Shown here piece after piece: positions 7,163-15,679 of a DNA stretch of 64,000 bases. Positions within the stretch are counted from its first letter, which is position 1; every line of letters begins with the position of its first letter. This DNA comes from Chryseobacterium sp. C-71 (GTDB lineage: Bacteria > Bacteroidota > Bacteroidia > Flavobacteriales > Weeksellaceae). The translations under genes were made by a program, and so were the position numbers. The stretch is from positions 2,418,001-2,482,000 of the forward strand of contig NZ_CP087131.1 in NCBI RefSeq assembly GCF_020911865.1. Direction: 5' to 3'. The notes under the pieces are model-generated. The model saw nothing but the letters and a program-made list of their open reading frames with translations. It ran no database searches and was not told the origin of the DNA.

Positions 7163-7858
7163 TCATTTAATTTCAAAATAAAACCCTTCCTCTTCAAGCT
7201 CTTTGTATTTTTCCTCATTGAAAGTAAATAATTTTCCTGGTCTGCCGCTGCCCTCTTTTTTAAATTGAGACGTTTCGTTGAGCAATCCGTAACTCATGAT
7301 TTTTTTTCTGAAATTCCGGCGGTCGATTTCCTTTCCTATTATAGTTTTGTAGAGATTCTCCAATTCAGAAAATACAAATTCATCATTCAAAAGATTAAAA
7401 CCAATCGGATGATATTGAATTTTTGTACGAAGTCTTTTTAAAGCAATGTCAATAATGGTCTGATGATCAAAAGCTAATTTCGGAAGCTCATTGACACTGA
7501 ACCATTGCGCATCTTCCGCATCTGAATCTGCAAACAACTCATGATAAGACGGATTGACCAAGCCCAAATAAGCAATGGAAACTACTCTATTTCTTGGATC
7601 ACGACCTACATTGCCAAATGTGTAGAGTTGCTCCAAAAAATCAGGCTTTATGCCCGCTTCTTCGTGTAATTCTCTTTTTACAGCGTCATCCAGATTTTCT
7701 TCATCCAAAACCAAACCTCCTGGCAAAGCCCAACCACCTTTGAATGGTTCAATGTTTCTCTTGATTAAAAGAAGTTGTAAATCTTTCTTATCAAAATATC
7801 CGAAAATAACGGCATCGACCGCTACTTTGATATCCTGTAATTTTTTTGGAGAATCCAT
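7163..7858 (-). CDS. NrtR-type regulator: Nudix domain plus winged helix
   Basis: The 231-residue protein joins an N-terminal Nudix hydrolase domain to a C-terminal winged-helix DNA-binding domain, the architecture of NrtR, which senses ADP-ribose or related ligands and controls NAD genes (and sugar genes in some Bacteroidetes). The Nudix box is complete at residues 48-70 (G-x5-E-x7-REL-x-EE-x-GI), so hydrolase activity may be retained, unlike in many NrtRs. The C-terminal half shows EIDRRNFRKKIMSYGLL and GRPGKLFTF, typical of the NrtR winged helix. It is the first gene of the ADP-ribose region and overlaps a proposed autoregulatory operator. It is the obvious candidate controller of the array. 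Confidence 0.9.
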   Translation of the reverse strand: MDSPKKLQDIKVAVDAVIFGYFDKKDLQLLLIKRNIEPFKGGWALPGGLVLDEENLDDAVKRELHEEAGIKPDFLEQLYTFGNVGRDPRNRVVSIAYLGLVNPSYHELFADSDAEDAQWFSVNELPKLAFDHQTIIDIALKRLRTKIQYHPIGFNLLNDEFVFSELENLYKTIIGKEIDRRNFRKKIMSYGLLNETSQFKKEGSGRPGKLFTFNEEKYKELEEEGFYFEIK

Positions 7859-7865
7859 AATTTAA

Positions 7866-7886
7866 TTTGCGTTACGAATACACAAA
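7866..7886. promoter_or_regulatory. Proposed NrtR operator, box 3 (autoregulatory)
   Basis: Half-sites TTTGCGT and ACACAAA are spaced by seven bases. The box starts eight bases upstream of the nrtR-like ATG and overlaps the -7 box at 7883-7890, so a bound regulator would block its own transcription. Confidence 0.6.
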
Positions 7887-7890
7887 ATTA
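7883..7890 (-). promoter_or_regulatory. Promoter -7 box of the nrtR-like gene
   Basis: The minus strand reads TAATTTTG (TAnnTTTG). A TTG lies 20 bases upstream, giving a regular Bacteroidetes promoter spacing. It overlaps one half-site of the proposed operator. Confidence 0.55.
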
Positions 7891-7981
7891 GCAATAAGTA
7901 ATATGAAATTCAACATTAAAATAATATTTTTTTGAATCTTATTTTTCATTACATTTATAATCAACTTAAAACTAAATAATT

Positions 7982-8620
7982 ATGAAAAAACTAATGTTCG
8001 CAGTCTGTACTGCATTATTGTTTGTCGCTTGCGATAAAGTAAAAATGGATGTAAAAACAGGTTCAGACGCAACCGCATCAACAGAAAAAGAGGAATGGAA
8101 ACCAGTAGATTCTGCAACCGCCAACAAAGCTTGGATGGAGTATGCAACGCCAGGCGATATGCAGAAAATGCTCGCAAAATCTGACGGAGTCTGGACTGGA
8201 GAAAACACCATGTGGATGGAAGAAGGAGGAAAACCTATGACCAATACCTCAACAACGACTAATAAAATGATCTTTGACGGACGTTATCAAACCAGTGAAC
8301 ACAAAGGAGATTTTATGGGAATGCCTTTCGAAGGAATGAGCATCACAGGTTACGACAATTCTAAAAAGAAATTCGTCAGCACATGGATTGATAATATGGG
8401 AACCGGATTTATGAATATGGATGGCGACTGGAATGCAGCCAAAAAATCAATTGAATTTAAAGGAAAAATGACCGACCCATCAAGACCAGGAAAAGACTGC
8501 GACGTGAGAGAAATTTTCACTTTTATTGATGACAACACTCAAAAAATGGAAATGTTTGGCCCTGATCCGAAGACCGGAAAAGAGTTTAAAACAATGGAAA
8601 TAAAATTTACAAAAAAATAA
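7982..8620 (+). CDS. DUF1579 family lipoprotein
   Basis: The 212-residue product begins with a lipoprotein signal peptide (MKKLMFAVCTALLFVAC, lipobox Cys at 17), so it is probably lipid-anchored in the envelope. The mature part matches DUF1579: LAKSDGVWTGENTMW, a GRYQTSEHKGDFMGMPFEG core and GYDNSKKKFVSTWIDNMG. These proteins form a beta-barrel-like fold and have no assigned enzymatic role. It is transcribed away from the nrtR-like gene and ends at a shared terminator with lepA. There is no sign that it belongs to the ADP-ribose module. Confidence 0.88.
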   Translation: MKKLMFAVCTALLFVACDKVKMDVKTGSDATASTEKEEWKPVDSATANKAWMEYATPGDMQKMLAKSDGVWTGENTMWMEEGGKPMTNTSTTTNKMIFDGRYQTSEHKGDFMGMPFEGMSITGYDNSKKKFVSTWIDNMGTGFMNMDGDWNAAKKSIEFKGKMTDPSRPGKDCDVREIFTFIDDNTQKMEMFGPDPKTGKEFKTMEIKFTKK

Positions 8621-8657
8621 AAGTAATAATCCTTTTACAAAGATTGTTTTAAACAAA

Positions 8658-8685
8658 AAATCCGCAGAAAAATTTCTGCGGATTT
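8658..8685. terminator. Bidirectional terminator between DUF1579 gene and lepA
   Basis: A near-perfect palindrome with arms AAATCCGCAGAAA and TTTCTGCGGATTT, flanked by A-runs on the left and T-rich DNA on the right, sits between two convergent genes. Confidence 0.85.
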
Positions 8686-8721
8686 TACATTTATCTTTTG
8701 CCTTTTTACTTGACTCTTCTC

Positions 8722-10518
8722 TTAATCATTCAGCTTCAAAACAGCCATAAACGCCGATTGCGGTACTTCTACTCTACCAATCTGCTTCATTTTCTTCTTT
8801 CCTTCTTTCTGTTTTTCAAGAAGCTTTCTCTTTCTTGAAATATCACCACCATAACATTTTGCGGTAACGTCTTTTCTCAAAGCTTTAATCGTTTCTCTTG
8901 CGATAACTTTCGCTCCTAAAGCGGCCTGAACTGCAATATCAAACTGCTGTCTTGGGATCAGTTCACGAAGCTTTTCACACATTTTTTTACCTATATAATA
9001 AGCATTCGAATCGTGAATCAATGAAGATAAAGCATCCACCATATCTCCGTTGATCAGGATATCCATTTTTACCAGCTTAGAAGAACGCATTCCGATCGGC
9101 GAATAATCGAATGATGCATAACCTTTGGAAATAGATTTCAAACGGTCATAGAAATCGAAAACCACTTCGGCCAAAGGCATATTGAAAGTCAATTCTACTC
9201 TGTCGGCTGTCAGATAACTTTGGTTAACGATCTCACCTCTCTTCTCGATACAAAGTGTCATTACAGGACCCACGAAATCAGATTTTGTAATGATTGAAGC
9301 TTTAATGTATGGCTCTTCCACTCTGTCTAAAAGATTGGGATCAATCATTTCAGACGGGTTGTTTATTAATATGGTTGTTTCAGGATCTTTCTTGGAATAT
9401 CCGTGGTACGATACGTTGGGAACCGTTGTGATCACGTTCATATCAAATTCTCTCTCCAGCCTTTCCTGAACGATTTCCATGTGAAGCATTCCTAAGAATC
9501 CGCATCGGAAACCAAAACCAAGTGCTGCAGAACTTTCAGGTTCGAAAACCAGAGAAGCATCATTCAGTCTTAATTTTTCAAGTGAAAATCTCAATTCCTC
9601 AAAATCTTCAGACTCAATCGGGTAAATTCCGGCAAAAACCATTGGCTTTACTTCCTCAAAACCGTCAATCGGTGCATCTGCAGGATTCACAAAAGAAGTA
9701 ATCGTATCACCCACTTTCACCTCGCGCGCATCTTTGATTCCGGAAATAATGTAACCTACATCACCACATTCAATCGTTTTCTTAGGAACTTGTTTCAGTT
9801 TCAAAGTTCCCACCTCATCGGCACCATATTCCTTCCCTGTAGCGAAAAATTTGATCTTTTCGTTTTTGGAAATACTTCCGTTCACCACTTTGAAATAGGC
9901 TTCAATTCCTCTGAACGGATTGTACACTGAGTCAAAAATCAACGCCTGAAGCGGCGCTTTCGGATCTCCAACAGGAGCAGGAATTCTTGCAACAATCTGT
10001 TCCAACAGATCATGAACCCCTTCACCGGTTTTACCAGAAACACGAAGAACATCTTCATATTTACAGCCGATCAGTCCCATAATTTCGTCAGTAACTTCTT
10101 CAGGATTGGCTGATGGAAGGTCAATTTTATTCAGGATCGGAATAATTTCCAAATCGTTTTCCAAAGCAAGATACAGATTACTAATCGTTTGTGCCTGAAT
10201 ACTTTGCGCAGCATCCACAATCAGAAGTGCGCCTTCACAAGCGGCAATCGAACGGGAAACTTCATAGGAAAAATCTACGTGTCCCGGAGTATCAATAAGA
10301 TTTAAAATATATTTTTCGCCATTAAGCTCATAATCCATCTGGATGGCGTGAGATTTTATCGTGATCCCACGTTCTTTTTCCAGATCCATATCATCCAGCG
10401 TCTGAGATTGTAATTCTCTCTGAGTCACCGTGTTGGTGTACTCCAAAAGACGGTCTGCCAAAGTAGATTTACCGTGGTCAATATGGGCAATTATGCAAAA
10501 ATTTCGTATGTTTTTCAT
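8722..10518 (-). CDS. lepA: Elongation factor 4 (LepA), ribosomal back-translocase GTPase
   Basis: The 598-residue protein is full-length LepA/EF4, a GTPase that acts on stalled or mis-translocated ribosomes. G1 is AHIDHGKST at residues 11-19, G2 lies in [10 protein letters not shown]3 is DTPGHVD and G4 is NKID. The LepA-specific C-terminal domain is present ([46 protein letters not shown]). The ATG at 10518 follows a good promoter (-7 box at 10538-10545). It is a single-gene unit, convergent with the DUF1579 gene. Confidence 0.98.
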   Translation of the reverse strand: MKNIRNFCIIAHIDHGKSTLADRLLEYTNTVTQRELQSQTLDDMDLEKERGITIKSHAIQMDYELNGEKYILNLIDTPGHVDFSYEVSRSIAACEGALLIVDAAQSIQAQTISNLYLALENDLEIIPILNKIDLPSANPEEVTDEIMGLIGCKYEDVLRVSGKTGEGVHDLLEQIVARIPAPVGDPKAPLQALIFDSVYNPFRGIEAYFKVVNGSISKNEKIKFFATGKEYGADEVGTLKLKQVPKKTIECGDVGYIISGIKDAREVKVGDTITSFVNPADAPIDGFEEVKPMVFAGIYPIESEDFEELRFSLEKLRLNDASLVFEPESSAALGFGFRCGFLGMLHMEIVQERLEREFDMNVITTVPNVSYHGYSKKDPETTILINNPSEMIDPNLLDRVEEPYIKASIITKSDFVGPVMTLCIEKRGEIVNQSYLTADRVELTFNMPLAEVVFDFYDRLKSISKGYASFDYSPIGMRSSKLVKMDILINGDMVDALSSLIHDSNAYYIGKKMCEKLRELIPRQQFDIAVQAALGAKVIARETIKALRKDVTAKCYGGDISRKRKLLEKQKEGKKKMKQIGRVEVPQSAFMAVLKLND

Positions 10519-10537
10519 TTAAGAACTATGTAATTTG

Positions 10538-10545
10538 CAAAGATA
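10538..10545 (-). promoter_or_regulatory. Promoter -7 box of lepA
   Basis: TATCTTTG on the minus strand is a perfect TAnnTTTG element about 20 bases before the lepA ATG. A matching -33 TTG is not obvious. Confidence 0.55.
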
Positions 10546-10616
10546 ACAAAATGCAGGATAATTCTTCAGTCTTAATGATGTAGAGCAGAAATTAATTTTG
10601 AAACAGAATAATTTTC

Positions 10617-10713
10617 AGGAGCTGAATCCCGCTGTCCACTGTATCTTTTTTGCGGCGATCTCCACTTCGTTGCGCCCGCTACAAAAAAGGATGCCGTTTC
10701 CATCGGGGCTAGG
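10617..10713. repeat. Intergenic element with conserved ends, copy A
   Basis: On the minus strand this copy runs from CTAGCCCCGATGG to GGACAGCGGGATTCAGCTCCT. The same two ends flank a different middle in copy B (40614-40697). The middle can fold through the complementary CTTTTTTG and CGCAAAAAAG tracts. An open frame of 78 codons across it is a by-product of the repeat, not a gene. Confidence 0.6.
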
Positions 10714-10766
10714 GTATTGTTTTTTGTTTTCACTTATGTTTTTAAAAAGAAAATGATTGTGATATA

Positions 10767-10824
10767 GACCACCCCGTCCCGATTTTCCCTGAAAATCGAG
10801 CCACCCCTCCAGTGGAGGCGAATT
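10767..10824. repeat. Intergenic hairpin repeat
   Basis: This short element starts GACCACCCCGTC and contains two hairpins: CGATTTT/AAAATCG at 10780-10798 and CCTCC/GGAGG at 10806-10818. Similar 'CCACCCCTCC...GGAGG' sequences are, from memory, dispersed in flavobacterial intergenic DNA. No gene is present. Confidence 0.5.
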
Positions 10825-10873
10825 GCGTTTGTTGTTTTTACATGAATACAAAAAAAACAGTGAATACCATAAA

Positions 10874-10979
10874 GTTTGTTATTCTGAAATCTTTAGGTTC
10901 GACGAAGTCAAAGGATCTCAACTTGAATCTTTCACATAAATCTCTAATACTACGTTGAGATCCCTACTGGATGACAAAC
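10874..10979. repeat. Inverted-repeat intergenic element
   Basis: Outer inverted ends GTTTGTTATTC and GATGACAAAC enclose an inner pair GGATCTCAAC/GTTGAGATCC (about 10913-10922 and 10953-10962). It looks like a non-coding palindromic repeat. Together with the two elements to its left it fills most of the 607-base gap between lepA and the GH92 gene. Confidence 0.55.
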
Positions 10980-11125
10980 AAGGCGGATAGTATTGCAAAC
11001 AAGAATATTTCGAGCAGATAATAGTATTATTCAACGAAAAAAATTAGTTTTAATCAAGCAAAGTTTCAAAATATTCTTTGAATCATTTAACATAAAATCT
11101 TTACCTTTTCATTCCAAAATTTCAC

Positions 11126-13438
11126 ATGAAGTCTAAACTTATTTTTAAAATGAAAAAAGCGATCTTACTTCTTTTAATTATACCTTTTACACAAATCAAA
11201 TCGCAATGGATTGAGAAAGCTCCGGAAAATCCTGAAGAATTTGTCAATCCTTTGATCGGGACGCTCTCCAAACCTTCTCTTTCAAATGGAAACACATACC
11301 CCGCCGTAGCCGTCCCCCACGGCATGAACCTCTGGACGCCCCAAACCGGAAAAAACGGAAACGGTTGGCAATACACTTACGATGCCGATAAAATCAGAGG
11401 AATCAAACAGACCCACCAACCTTCCCCATGGATGAACGATTACGGAATGTTTTCGATAATGCCTGTAACGGGAAAAATGCGTTTCAGTGAAGAAGAAAGA
11501 GCGAGTTGGTTTTCGCACAAATCTGAAGTTTCAAAACCTTATTACTACAGTGTTTATCTTGCAGATCACAACGTCACTGCTGAACTCACAGCAACAGAAA
11601 GGGCTGCTCAGATGCGCCTCACCTATCCCGAATCAGGAGAATCATGGTTTGTCGTGGATGCTTTTGATAAGGGCTCAAGTATCAGCATTATTCCATCTCA
11701 AAATAAAATTGTTGGGTATTCCACAAAATATTCACGGGGAAAACTGGTGGGTTTTAAAAACTATTTCGTGATTTATGCCGAAAAACCTTTCACCAGATAT
11801 TCAGCATGGAAAGACAAAGATTTTGTTAAAGATGCCCTTGAAATTACCGGAGATCACTGTGGTGCCGTCGTAGGTTTTGCCACAAAAAAAGGCGAGAAAG
11901 TGAATCTGAGGATCGCATCATCTTTCATCAGTTTAGAGCAGGCAGAATTGAATCTAGAAAGAGAACTCAGCAAAGATTCTTTTGATCAAACCTTAAACAA
12001 AGCCAAAACAGCCTGGAATCAGAAATTAAAAAGAGTGGAAGTTGCCGGCGGAACGATCGATCAGATGCAGACTTTTTATTCGTGTCTGTACAGAATGCTT
12101 TGTTTTCCGCACAAAATGTATGAGGTAAATAAAGCCGGCGAAATTGTGCATTACAGTCCCTATTCCGGAAAAACCGAAGCCGGGTATCGCTTTGCAGGCA
12201 CAGGTTTCTGGGACACGTTCAGAGCACTCTACCCTTTTCTGAATCTCGTTTATCCCGACATCAATGTTGAAATGCAGAAAGGATTAATCAGCGATTACAA
12301 AGAAGGCGGCTGGCTGCCCGAATGGTCGAGTCCCTCCTATTCTGATATTATGATTGGAAACAATTCTGCTTCTGTGGTCGCTGATGCTTATCTGAAAGGT
12401 TTGCGAGGTTATGATATTGAAACGTTGTATCAGGCTTTGCTTCACGGTGCCAATAACGAAGGTCCGCAGGCAACCGGAAGATTAGGAATTGAATATTACA
12501 AGAAATTAGGCTACGTTCCTTATGATGTAAAGATTAATGAAAATGCAGCCCGTACTTTAGAATATGCTTATGATGATTTTACCATCGCCCAGCTCGGAAA
12601 AGCTTTAGGAAAGCCAGAATCTGAATGGAAAGAATACTACAGACGCTCTCAGAATTTCCAGAAAGTCATCGATCCCGAAACAAAATTGGCTCGTGGAAGA
12701 AATCAGGACGGAAGTTTTCAGACACCTTTTAACCCTTTTAAATGGGGAGATGCATTTACAGAAGGAAATTCTTGGCATTACACATGGTCGGTGTTTCAGG
12801 ATATTGACGGACTGGCAAAACTGATGGGTGGAAGGAAGGAATTCTCGAAAAATTTAGATAAAATATTTGAACTTCCTCCGGTTTTTGATGATTCTTATTA
12901 TGGCTCCACCATTCACGAAATTCAGGAAATGGTGAATGCGAATATGGGACAGTATGCCCACGGAAACCAGCCTGCACAGCACATTATTTATCTCTATAAT
13001 TATTCTGGTGAACCCTGGAAAACACAGTATTGGGTTCGGGAAACGATGAACCGCCTATATCAGCCAACTCCTGACGGATATTGCGGTGATGAGGATAACG
13101 GACAAACTTCTGCCTGGTATATCTTCTCGGCCTTGGGTTTCTATCCGGTAACTCCGGCAACGGATCAGTATGTTTTGGGGGCACCCCTTTTTAAAAATGC
13201 AAAAATTCATTTAGAAAACGGAAAAATCATTGAAATAAAAGCAGATAAAAATAGCGAGAAAAACCGCTACGTCAATGTTCTAAAATTTAATGGAAAAAAA
13301 TATTCGAAAAACTGGCTCAGCCATGAAGAACTGATGAAAGGTGCCACTTTGAAATTTGAGATGAGCCGACAACCGAATAAGGAACGCGGAACAGATGAAA
13401 AAGATTATCCGTATTCGTATTCGACTGATCAAAAATAA
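11126..13438 (+). CDS. GH92 family alpha-mannosidase, secreted
   Basis: The 770-residue product is a glycoside hydrolase family 92 enzyme, a calcium-dependent exo-acting alpha-mannosidase family common in Bacteroidetes. A signal peptide (MKKAILLLLIIPFTQIKSQ) is visible. The N-terminal beta-sandwich begins FVNPLIGT and includes GMFSIMPVTG, and the helical catalytic domain follows with RFAGTGFWDTFRALYPFL, EGNSWHYTWSVFQD and CGDEDNGQTSAWYIFSALGF. The start is uncertain: ATG at 11126 or, more like a normal signal peptide, ATG at 11150. It is a single gene with no SusC/SusD partner nearby, so glycan scavenging rather than a dedicated utilisation locus is likely. Confidence 0.94.
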   Translation: MKSKLIFKMKKAILLLLIIPFTQIKSQWIEKAPENPEEFVNPLIGTLSKPSLSNGNTYPAVAVPHGMNLWTPQTGKNGNGWQYTYDADKIRGIKQTHQPSPWMNDYGMFSIMPVTGKMRFSEEERASWFSHKSEVSKPYYYSVYLADHNVTAELTATERAAQMRLTYPESGESWFVVDAFDKGSSISIIPSQNKIVGYSTKYSRGKLVGFKNYFVIYAEKPFTRYSAWKDKDFVKDALEITGDHCGAVVGFATKKGEKVNLRIASSFISLEQAELNLERELSKDSFDQTLNKAKTAWNQKLKRVEVAGGTIDQMQTFYSCLYRMLCFPHKMYEVNKAGEIVHYSPYSGKTEAGYRFAGTGFWDTFRALYPFLNLVYPDINVEMQKGLISDYKEGGWLPEWSSPSYSDIMIGNNSASVVADAYLKGLRGYDIETLYQALLHGANNEGPQATGRLGIEYYKKLGYVPYDVKINENAARTLEYAYDDFTIAQLGKALGKPESEWKEYYRRSQNFQKVIDPETKLARGRNQDGSFQTPFNPFKWGDAFTEGNSWHYTWSVFQDIDGLAKLMGGRKEFSKNLDKIFELPPVFDDSYYGSTIHEIQEMVNANMGQYAHGNQPAQHIIYLYNYSGEPWKTQYWVRETMNRLYQPTPDGYCGDEDNGQTSAWYIFSALGFYPVTPATDQYVLGAPLFKNAKIHLENGKIIEIKADKNSEKNRYVNVLKFNGKKYSKNWLSHEELMKGATLKFEMSRQPNKERGTDEKDYPYSYSTDQK

Positions 13439-13445
13439 TATAAAT

Positions 13446-13475
13446 AAAAATTGCCTCGATTCTGAGGCAATTTTT
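13446..13475. terminator. Bidirectional terminator after the GH92 gene
   Basis: Arms AAAAATTGCCTC and GAGGCAATTTTT enclose a six-base loop between convergent genes. T- and A-runs flank the stem on both sides. Confidence 0.88.
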
Positions 13476-13476
13476 A

Positions 13477-14508
13477 TTATTCTGTAAAAACAAAATCTCC
13501 TGTAAGCGAATCGATGTATACTTTCGTTATCGTCCCGTTTTTAAAACCATATCCTTTTGCTGTACTTCTGTTAGATCCAGAATCGATTGCAGCTCCTACA
13601 GCAGCACCCACGATTCCACCTGCCATCGCCCCGACCATTGCTCCAGTTCCGCTTTTTTCCGGAAACATCTGGGCTCTAGAGGCGTGTATATAACTTCCAA
13701 TATCATTCTTTTTTACTTCTTTGAATCCTGCGGCTGTAGAGATATACTGAATCCCATTATCAACATAACAGAAAACTTCGGACATCGAAATACTGAGATC
13801 CTGCTTGTTATGAATCTTTTTTACTTCACCTTTTTTGTTCTTTACTAAAGTGTGATCCTGATTAGGTGTCTGTTCAAAAAAACTTTTATAATTTAGGTAA
13901 ATACCCTCTTTTAACGGATTTTCATTCAATGATTTATTACTTTTTGATAAGTATGCATTGTAATTTTCTAATTCCTCTTCCGGAATATAATAGCCTGAAA
14001 CTGGGCTTGTGCAGGAATTTTTTATAAACTGCATAATGATATCTGAAACCGTTTGCGCCAGATTTTTTGCAACTTTAGCATCTGTGTTAAATTCCACAAA
14101 AACATTATCAAAACGATCTATAAAATAATATTTATCATTTCTTTTCAGGAAACTTGAGATTTTTATTTTTGCTTTTGCATAGTTCATATTATCATTGGGA
14201 GCCTGCTCATTATAGATTTTCAAATCTTCAAGAAGTACAGTGATATCATTGCTTCCAACGGTTTTATTATCTTCAGAAAATTTCTTCGAAAAAAAATCGC
14301 TTACATCTTGCTCAGCAAGTTTTATATCAACAGTTCCTCTCTTATTAGTGATCGAACCAATATTTTTATCCTGACGAATATCTTTTACAGTGAGTGACTT
14401 TGTACGTGAATTCCTATCTTTTAAGCTTTGTCTAAAATCAATATGAATCGTTTCCTGCGCAGATAAAAGTACCGTGAAAAATAGTAAGAAGAATGTTTTT
14501 TTCATCAT
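13477..14508 (-). CDS. Secreted glycine-zipper hypothetical protein (paralogue 1)
   Basis: The 343-residue product has a signal peptide (KKTFFLLFFTVLLSAQ) and no recognised enzymatic domain. Near the C-terminus lies a glycine-zipper segment, GAMVGAMAGGIVGAAVGAAI, which could insert into a membrane, followed by a short tail YIDSLTGDFVFTE. The same order occurs in the neighbouring gene (14537-15556): LKDG/LKEG-[VI]Y, SFF, glycine zipper and a LTG(D/N)[FY] ending. The two are probably a tandem duplication, separated by 28 bases and co-transcribed. Function is unknown; an outer-membrane-associated stress or envelope role is a guess. Confidence 0.82.
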   Translation of the reverse strand: MMKKTFFLLFFTVLLSAQETIHIDFRQSLKDRNSRTKSLTVKDIRQDKNIGSITNKRGTVDIKLAEQDVSDFFSKKFSEDNKTVGSNDITVLLEDLKIYNEQAPNDNMNYAKAKIKISSFLKRNDKYYFIDRFDNVFVEFNTDAKVAKNLAQTVSDIIMQFIKNSCTSPVSGYYIPEEELENYNAYLSKSNKSLNENPLKEGIYLNYKSFFEQTPNQDHTLVKNKKGEVKKIHNKQDLSISMSEVFCYVDNGIQYISTAAGFKEVKKNDIGSYIHASRAQMFPEKSGTGAMVGAMAGGIVGAAVGAAIDSGSNRSTAKGYGFKNGTITKVYIDSLTGDFVFTE

Positions 14509-14536
14509 TGGTATTAAAGTTTTGATTTAAAATAAA

Positions 14537-15556
14537 TTATTTAGACTTACCAAAATCTGCCGGTAAAATATAATTTCCCGTTAATGGATCAAGAACAACT
14601 TCAGATCCTGGAATTCCTCTTCTTTTTTTTGTAGCACTCAGATCGATTGCAGCACCTATAAGTCCGCCAACTAAACCGCCAGCTGCTGCACCAATGACTA
14701 CTCCACTAGTCGTACCCTCAGCAAACAACTCTTCTTTTTTAGCTTCGATAAAAAGACCATTTTCATTTTTAAAAATTTCAGTATAGCCTACAAGAATAAC
14801 CTTGTACGGAATTCCGTTATAAACGAAAGCATAAAAGTTTCTCAGTGGTTTTTTCTCTTCTCCATTTATGGCTTTAGTTACAATTCCTTTATCGTTAGTC
14901 TGTAAGGTAAATCCTGGTTCGGGTTTGTGCGTAAAAAAGCTGTAGGAATCTTTATATACACCATCCTTTAACGTGTCTGTTTTTAAAATATCGAGTTTAT
15001 CTGTGAGCAGTACTTCATAGTTGGAAAGCTCAGTTTCGGACAGACTAAATTCCCAAGGAGTTGTTCGGTAAGAATCTTTGAATAAATCTGCACAGATAAG
15101 TGCTAATTTTTTAGCTAAACTCTGTGCCATATAAGGCGTATCGCGTGATGATACTGTAGCTGCTGTATCTTTTCTGTAGAGAAAATGATATCTATCTTCT
15201 TTCTTGATAAATGTGCTGGCACGAAAATCAAGCTTACCAATTTGGAATTTATCTTTTTTTTCTTCTGTAATATTTATTTTTTCAAGTACCATGACAAGTT
15301 GTTCGCCGCCGCCAAATTTATTGTACTTGGTAAACCAATCTTTGATATCACTTGCTGCATTTTTTTCAAAAGCAATCTTCACCTGGTCTTTATGAAATTG
15401 TACAGCTCCAATTTCAGGAGACGCTCTTTGGTCTATCACTGTGAAATTTTTGTAAGTCTTTTTACTGTCTTTTATTGACTTTGACAGATCTATTTTTTCT
15501 GTTTTCTGAGCACTCATCGATATGGAGGCCAAAAGAAAGAACAGGATTTTTTTCAT
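14537..15556 (-). CDS. Secreted glycine-zipper hypothetical protein (paralogue 2)
   Basis: The 339-residue product starts with the signal peptide MKKILFFLLASISMSAQ. It shares architecture with its downstream neighbour: an N-terminal region with KxxKxxTVxDxR-like spacing (FTVIDQRASPEIGAV), a middle domain ending in LKDGVYKDSYSFFTHKPE, and a late glycine zipper VVIGAAAGGLVGGLIGAAID followed by VVLDPLTGNYILP. No known family is recognised. It is the upstream member of the tandem pair, and its own promoter probably lies in the 15557-15627 gap. Confidence 0.82.
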   Translation of the reverse strand: MKKILFFLLASISMSAQKTEKIDLSKSIKDSKKTYKNFTVIDQRASPEIGAVQFHKDQVKIAFEKNAASDIKDWFTKYNKFGGGEQLVMVLEKINITEEKKDKFQIGKLDFRASTFIKKEDRYHFLYRKDTAATVSSRDTPYMAQSLAKKLALICADLFKDSYRTTPWEFSLSETELSNYEVLLTDKLDILKTDTLKDGVYKDSYSFFTHKPEPGFTLQTNDKGIVTKAINGEEKKPLRNFYAFVYNGIPYKVILVGYTEIFKNENGLFIEAKKEELFAEGTTSGVVIGAAAGGLVGGLIGAAIDLSATKKRRGIPGSEVVLDPLTGNYILPADFGKSK

Positions 15557-15627
15557 GAGAAAATTTTTACAAAAGTATTGATTCGTTTTTATAATAATCC
15601 TGATATTACTTTTAATTTCAAAATTAA

Positions 15628-15658
15628 ACGACCCTCACAATAAATTGCAAGGGTCGTC
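15628..15658 (-). terminator. Terminator of the sigma-factor operon
   Basis: Arms ACGACCCT and AGGGTCGT, with a partly paired extension inside, lie just downstream of the last gene of the operon. On the minus strand the stem is followed by TTTAATTTT. Confidence 0.7.
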
Positions 15659-15679
15659 CAACATTAAAAAAATAAACTA

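Noticed and set aside
10615..10851. A 78-codon minus-strand frame between lepA and the GH92 gene
   Set aside because: It lies wholly within two palindromic repeats, with low-complexity, repeat-derived residues such as PPLEGW and GKSGRGG, so it is a by-product of the repeats.
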